64,000 nucleotides of DNA from Holtermannia corniformis. Its lineage: Eukaryota > Basidiomycota > Tremellomycetes > Holtermanniales. Positions 59,447 through 64,000 of this stretch are shown here, piece after piece. The stretch lies in the NCBI GenBank assembly GCA_001599935.1, contig BCIJ01000005.1:434001-498000 (forward strand), given 5' to 3'. Every line of letters starts with the position of its first letter. The first letter of the stretch is position 1. The notes beneath the pieces are model-generated. The model did no database searches. It was not told the origin of the DNA and saw only the letters and a list, made by a program, of their open reading frames with translations. Position numbers and translations under genes: made by a program.

Positions 59447-59861
59447 GATGGCCGTGTGTAGACGTCGTTGTGTCGCTATCTATGCTATCCGACAGGGAGC
59501 GAGTCGGGTTCAATGGCGTGCGTGAGCCGAGGGAGGGAAGCGGCTCGCCGTGGGACCTGCTCGCCTCGGCCTCTACCGGCGTGCAGCTGGCAGCTTGGCG
59601 AGTGAGATCCCCGTCTGTGATGTGGATGAGCGGGCTGCTATGTGAAAGAGAGAGGGAGAGACGGCAGGGCAAGAGGTCGAGCACGGACGTGAAACGGTGA
59701 GAAGCGACTCGAGCGATCACCGTGGCACAACGTCGACGATGCCATCGACGCTCTCAACGTCCATGCTTTGTGCAAACGGACACTGGCGCAATGGGCAATC
59801 GCATAGCAGGACAATAGATCACAGCATTGTCAAAGTACACGGCGTGAGCCTCGAGCACGCG
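59447..59861. other. Intergenic region, about 415 nt
   Basis: Promoter side of the NAM8-like gene. An upstream minus frame (to 59720) is not supported by any family. Confidence 0.4.
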
Positions 59862-60260
59862 CTATTCGCCCGTATCGATCCTACCCTGCGGTCCCAACAA
59901 GGTCGGCGGCGGCCCTTTGACAAAGCTCTGGCTCGTCGGGTCCCACTCGACGCCTTGTCCATCATGGACCCAGCAGAAGACGTTTGCCGCAATCTCGCGG
60001 TGCAACTGAGCCGTCAGTCCGATAGCTCGTGAAACGGCAGGTAGGCACGCTCGACCATATCTTGGACGAACAACGCACGCTCCGCTAGAGGCTATATGTA
60101 CATGACTTCCGAGACTTGCAGCTGGTGCGCTTGCTGGAGCATCGTCGTACGGCGGCCGAGCGGATCACGGATTAGTGCAAGGAACGCGGCGCGACCGTTC
60201 ATTCGGAGGCCAGAGCTGGCGAGCGGTAACAACCATGCACGACTCAATGATCAAAGAACG
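59862..60260 (-). other. Unresolved coding-like exons, minus strand
   Basis: Three fragments read like protein on this strand: MNGRAAFLALIRDPLGRRTT (from about 60202), ERALFVQDMVERAYLPFHEL (about 60030-60090) and a last exon 59862-60005 encoding LHREIAANVFCWVHDGQGVEW through GRIDTGE and a stop, preceded by gactgacggctcag, a good acceptor. I could not find donors that connect them in frame, and I do not recognise the family. Further upstream, at 60244-60300, lies another peptide-like end (VDMGLEGQSVANDPETAFFDH). Either a gene with unusual introns or a decaying one. Confidence 0.3.
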
Positions 60261-61166
60261 CCGTCTCGGGATCGTTCGCGACGCTCTGGCCTTCAAGACC
60301 CATATCGACAGCAGCGTGAGGCACAAGCCAAGCTTGTACTGTCCTCCTCGAGCATCCTGCAAGATGCAATCGAGCGCAGTGTCGATCAACTATTCACATC
60401 AACCGCCATCACCCCACACTCGGCCTAACGATTCAGCATACGACAGCTTGACTGACGAGCTGACCGCACAGCCAACACGAGCTTGCATGCAGCTATCACT
60501 GCTGAAACAAAGCTAGTCTGCGAGTTGCAACCAGACACTGTCAAGAAAAAGACGCTGTACAGCAACGAGCAGCGCGCCGCTCTTGAAACCTGGGTTCACC
60601 CTCTGAGGGAGTTCCAAATAGCTTGTGTTGGATCAGCCACAAGCGCGAGTACAAAGTCTACACCGCACGAATCGAGGCTCCGACTCTGATCTCAAGATGA
60701 CAGGCCTTGAGGACCTTGTCGTACAATGTTGTACAACAGCTATGCGACACTGTATCACAGATCCAGTGCATCACTCTAGGCAAGCCGCTACCTCTGCACA
60801 ATTGGTGACCGGGATAACATTCCAAGCGGCCTCGTGTGCGCTGAAGCGCACGCATAACCGACCGCATCGTGATCACGACGAGCGCACGGTCAAGCTACAT
60901 TTCCGCGCCGCGCGTACCGTTGGGATGTGAGAACGCGCAGTGGGATCGACGTATGCATTGCTTGTGATATCTAGTCTGCCAGCGGACGCCATCGGGGGCG
61001 GTTGCGCTGGCTCGCGCCGGCGGGTCTGAGCACCGTTCATTGTCTGTGCGTGTTGATCGCTCGATGGTCGGCAAGGGAATCAAGACACGCTGGTCAAGCA
61101 TCTCAGCGCCGCTGCAGCAGTTGGCAAGGACGGCTTGGGCGATCGCGTTGGTGCCGACGTCTTCTC
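60261..61166. other. Region without a recognised gene, about 900 nt
   Basis: Between the unresolved exons and the cyclin C stop. A short minus frame MRSVMRALQRTRGRLECYPGHQ begins at about 60876 and could be a first exon of the unresolved gene, but nothing links it. Confidence 0.3.
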
Positions 61167-62667
61167 CTAGCGCTGTCGCTTCCTCGCACTCGCATTCACC
61201 ACAGCGCTCGCCAGCATCCCACCTTTACCGCCACTGGTCCCACTACCTTGGCTTCCGCCCGCACCGGTGCCTCCAACGTCCGGATGACCAAGGTTGACCA
61301 TGTGTTCCTCAACCATTCTCCTAACGAGCGCTTCGGCCTCGTTCTCCCCCACGCCGCGACCGCCCGTGTCCTCTGTCGCCGTCGCCGCACTGGCTAGGTT
61401 GTTCTCCATCTCGTGCCAGAGAGGGTAGACGCTGATAATGTCTTGCACGCACGCGAGCAGGACCGGGAGGGAGACTTGGAACGAGGCGAGGAACTCGGCC
61501 GCGGTCGTGGGTTTCGATGAGAGATCGGAAGAGCGCAAGCGGACGTTGGACGTGTTGCTTGCTGCCGAGGTCGAGGGTGCCAATGCGGCCGCAGATGGTG
61601 CGTTGATGGTGAAGCTGATGTACAGAGCCGCGAGTGCGACCACGTATGGAGGGTACATGAGGCAGATGTCGGTTCGGTACGTGTCGTTGATGGTAAACCT
61701 GCCCAGTTGGTCAGCGTGAGCAGCTCAGGGCACAGCCGTGGTACCGAGTGCCGCACTCGGTGCAGCTGGCGTCATAGGGCAAGCACTCACCAGGCGACCT
61801 GCAGCACGCCCTCTTCAATCTCCATCACGCCCTCACCCGTGCCCCTCCCATTCTGCTTCTTGATCCTCTCAATCTCTAGTTGCTCCTCATTCATCCCCTC
61901 CTTGACCTTTGCACCCGCCGGTTCAGATTCTGCCAAGACGATCCCACTATCGGCCGGTTCCCGACCACAGATGGCGACGAGCGAGCGATACGGGTGAAAG
62001 ACGATCAAGTGAAAGTCGAGATCTTCAAGCAGGTAAAACTCCATCTCGCCGAGCTTGTGGTGTTCCGCACTAAACGTCTTGATGTGGTACTCTGTCGGTC
62101 ATCAGCACGGCTCGCTCGGTACGTGAGCGAGCAGCAAACGTACCGGCGAACACGACTTTGGCCTCGATCACCACACTCTTGATATGCACGGGCGTCTCCT
62201 CGACTTTGGCAGCGACGTAGCAGCAGGCCGCGAGGACAAGGTACGGGTTGGTCTCGCAGTAGCTGTTCTTGAGATAGAACCGGCGGAAGAAGACGGTCGC
62301 CGTCGCGATGGGGATCTGACGCATCTGCAACCTTTTGCCTAGTTTCTGGATCACTGCCGGTGTCAGCTCGATGCCCACAACAACCTAGTGTCACACGAGC
62401 AATGACAAGACCAACTCACAGTTTGCAAACCAGATCCCAAGACAAGCTAGCTGTCGTTTCGTAGCATACCGTAGATCTTTGGCTTTCGCATTCTCGACCT
62501 CGTGCCGTTCAACGAGCCAGTGCTGGCTGGCAGGGATGAGTTGATCGACCGGTTGATGAGCCCATATGAAGCGAGACATACCAATGAGACGAGGCCCAAA
62601 AGTTGCTATGGTGACATGGTCAGGACAGGCAATGTGCCATGGCGGGCAAAGTGACCGACCTGGACAT
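61167..62667 (-). CDS. SSN8: Cyclin C (Mediator kinase module)
   Basis: Partner of Cdk8 in the Mediator kinase module. The first exon is only MS plus two bases; splicing restores MSSNFWASSHCQHWLVERHE, matching the ANFWxSSxxxxW start of cyclin C. The cyclin box follows: YATKRQLACLGIWFAN, LIQKLGKRLQMRQIPIATATVFFRRFYLKNSYCETNPYL, AACCYVAAKVEETPVHIKSVV, then EMEFYLLEDLDFHLIVFHPYRSL, the second-fold entry typical of this cyclin. About 60 residues of charged insertion (EPAGAKVKEGMNEEQLEIERIKKQ) precede WFTINDTYRTDICLMYPPYVVALAALYIS. The Ala/Gly-rich C-terminal tail is longer than in yeast. Length is about 400 residues. Confidence 0.9.
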
Positions 62668-62991
62668 GAGGACCGCTCAGAGGGTGCTCTTGATGCGTGC
62701 GGTGATGGGCATACACTACGAGCGATGGGTAGCCCAATCGGGCGGCATGCGCACCGTCGGCGGTGGTCGTCAGGCGAGGCCGACAAGATCCGACTGCGGT
62801 CACTTGATGTTGTTATCTAACTGTACAGGCCGAGCAGATCAGATCTGCACCATGTATACATTGCTCGCATCGGCAAGTTCAATCGATGCGTTGCTTGCTC
62901 ACTGCAGCTCCCGCCCGAGCCCCTCCTCTACCCAATTACACAGACTATATGACTTTGAGAAAACGATCCGGCAAAGGGGGCAACAGACGTC
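62668..62991. other. Intergenic region, 324 nt
   Basis: Promoter side of cyclin C and 3' side of the partial terminal gene. Nothing was recognised. Confidence 0.5.
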
Positions 62992-64000
62992 TCAGGCGTA
63001 GCCTTGGCCGCCGTACGAAGGCTGTTGCGGTCCATACCATGCTTGATGCCCACCGCCACGGGCATTGTACACGGCCTGGGCTCGAGGTTGGTTCGGGTGG
63101 GGCTGGTAGCCACCCGCACCAACGCCGTAGCCGTACGCGGCTTGCTGATGCTCGGCGTACGGATTGACACTCGCATAGCCCGGTTGGTGCTGTTGGTGCT
63201 GCTGGCCGTACGCGCCACCAATGCCAGGGTACAGCGGCTCGTGAACATGCTTGCGCGGCGACCTGCTAGGCGAGTCCTGGCCGTCTGCGCCCGGAGCGCG
63301 AATCTGCACCTTTTGCGTCGGTCGAGGTGGTACAAAGTAGCCCAGGTTGACATTGACGTTTGGCGGGTAGAAAGGCGAGTCGCGACCGCCGCCTTCGGTC
63401 GCGTTGTACGGTGGCGGCGTGTACGAAAAGCTGCCGTTGGATCGGTGATGCGGCGAGGCCATGATGTAGTCTGGTGTCGAAGGGTATGGCTGGTTCGGGT
63501 AGAAGCTGGCCGCCTGGTCGACGGCAGGGTAGTAACCTGTCGTTGGCGATGGGTAGGCTTCTTGGCTCGGCGTAAAGCCATTCGGTACGGCTGAACGAGG
63601 CGCCGGCGTCGGCATAAACGCCATCGGTGCGCCGGTCGCAACGTTGTAGAATGCGCCAGACTCGGTCACGCCGACGCCCGGAGGCAGGTAGGACGGCACC
63701 ATTGAAGGCCCGCCAGTCGACACGGCTTGCGGAGGGTAGTAGCCGCCATAGCTTGCCGGACGGAACGTCGGTTGAGCACTCGACTTGGGCGGGCTCGTCG
63801 CGGCCTCTTGCTCGGCGACTGCCGACTGCTCTGCCGTGGCTGGTACCTCTGACGCCGTCTCGAGCGTGGCCGCCTCGACGGGCTGCGATGGCGACGTGAC
63901 GGAAGCAGCTTTGGACGCAGGCGGTTGGTGCCCTCCAGGCAGCTTTACGACCAGTGGGCGCTCGGCCGCTTCGCGCGTCACGACCTCTTCCAACGCCTCG
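62992..64000 (-). CDS. Partial gene: Pro/Tyr/Gly/Gln-rich protein, C-terminal part
   Basis: Open to the window edge (5' end missing); 335 residues visible, starting EALEEVVTREAAERPLVVKLPGG and ending GGQGYA. Strongly biased composition with repeated YxP and GGYxP units, e.g. PASYGGYYPPQAVS, TPDYIMASPHHRSNGSFSYTPPPYN and YGQQHQQHQPGYASVNPYAEHQQ. This prion-like composition is typical of RNA-binding or stress-granule proteins. The upstream domain that would name it lies outside the window. No introns were seen in this part. Confidence 0.65.
   Translation of the reverse strand, partial: EALEEVVTREAAERPLVVKLPGGHQPPASKAASVTSPSQPVEAATLETASEVPATAEQSAVAEQEAATSPPKSSAQPTFRPASYGGYYPPQAVSTGGPSMVPSYLPPGVGVTESGAFYNVATGAPMAFMPTPAPRSAVPNGFTPSQEAYPSPTTGYYPAVDQAASFYPNQPYPSTPDYIMASPHHRSNGSFSYTPPPYNATEGGGRDSPFYPPNVNVNLGYFVPPRPTQKVQIRAPGADGQDSPSRSPRKHVHEPLYPGIGGAYGQQHQQHQPGYASVNPYAEHQQAAYGYGVGAGGYQPHPNQPRAQAVYNARGGGHQAWYGPQQPSYGGQGYA

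Noticed and set aside
63004..63594. 196-residue plus-strand frame
   Set aside because: Antisense of the Pro/Tyr-rich partial gene; the Arg/Val/Leu composition is the complement of its biased codons.

Overview
This window is nuclear DNA of a filamentous-fungus or yeast-like basidiomycete. The evidence is a GC-rich, gene-dense sequence in which almost every gene is cut by many introns of about 43-60 nt. These have gtNNgt donors, a CTGAC-like branch point close to the acceptor, and yag acceptors. Gene content is ordinary eukaryotic housekeeping (nucleoporin, histone variant, respiratory chain, V-ATPase, splicing, Mediator, dynactin) plus fungal families (Zn2Cys6 regulator, Dal5-type transporter, C-5 sterol desaturase). 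I cannot place the genus from sequence alone. I see no CRISPR array, no recognisable transposon and no rRNA; one tRNA gene is present.

Layout. 1-5.5 kb: COX7 (split by a 1965-nt intron) and a CorA-type Mg2+ transporter, both on +. 5.6-10.7 kb, minus strand: a membrane-anchored degenerate glutaredoxin-like protein, ERG3 and pyridoxal kinase. 11.0-12.9 kb, +: dynactin p62. 12.9-14.6 kb, minus: three adjacent small genes of one undescribed family. 14.8-22.4 kb: NUP192 and, divergently, histone H2A.Z. 22.7-24.4 kb, minus: a MAK32-like PfkB protein and a tRNA-Val(AAC) with an intron. 24.6-28.6 kb, +: a TAG1-like membrane protein and an AAAP-type transporter. 28.7-31.7 kb, minus: VMA4 with a 2010-nt intron. 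31.9-32.8 kb, +: BUD31. 33-37 kb, minus: a large low-complexity protein with PWP/IYP repeats. 37.4-44 kb, minus: PTH1, DHX35 and gamma-glutamyltransferase. 44.4-50.2 kb, +: a Dal5/Liz1-type MFS carrier and a Zn2Cys6 regulator. 51.8-55.6 kb, +: a membrane-anchored ubiquitin protease and a mitochondrial DUF1992/DNAJC28-like protein. 56.1-64 kb, minus: a NAM8/NGR1-like RNA-binding protein, unresolved exons, cyclin C (SSN8), and a partial low-complexity gene running off the window edge.

The genes do not form one pathway; they are mostly independent housekeeping loci, several in divergent pairs with short shared promoters (NUP192/H2A.Z, VMA4/BUD31, pyridoxal kinase/dynactin p62, GGT/MFS). The most unusual points concern gene structure: two introns of about 2 kb in a genome of ~50-nt introns, a 5-nt micro-exon, GC-AG introns, an intron directly before a stop codon, the tandem W-x2-[KR]-M-x14-W family and the PWP/IYP repeat protein. 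Gene models were spliced by eye; internal exon edges are reliable where a protein family guides the frame and weaker elsewhere.
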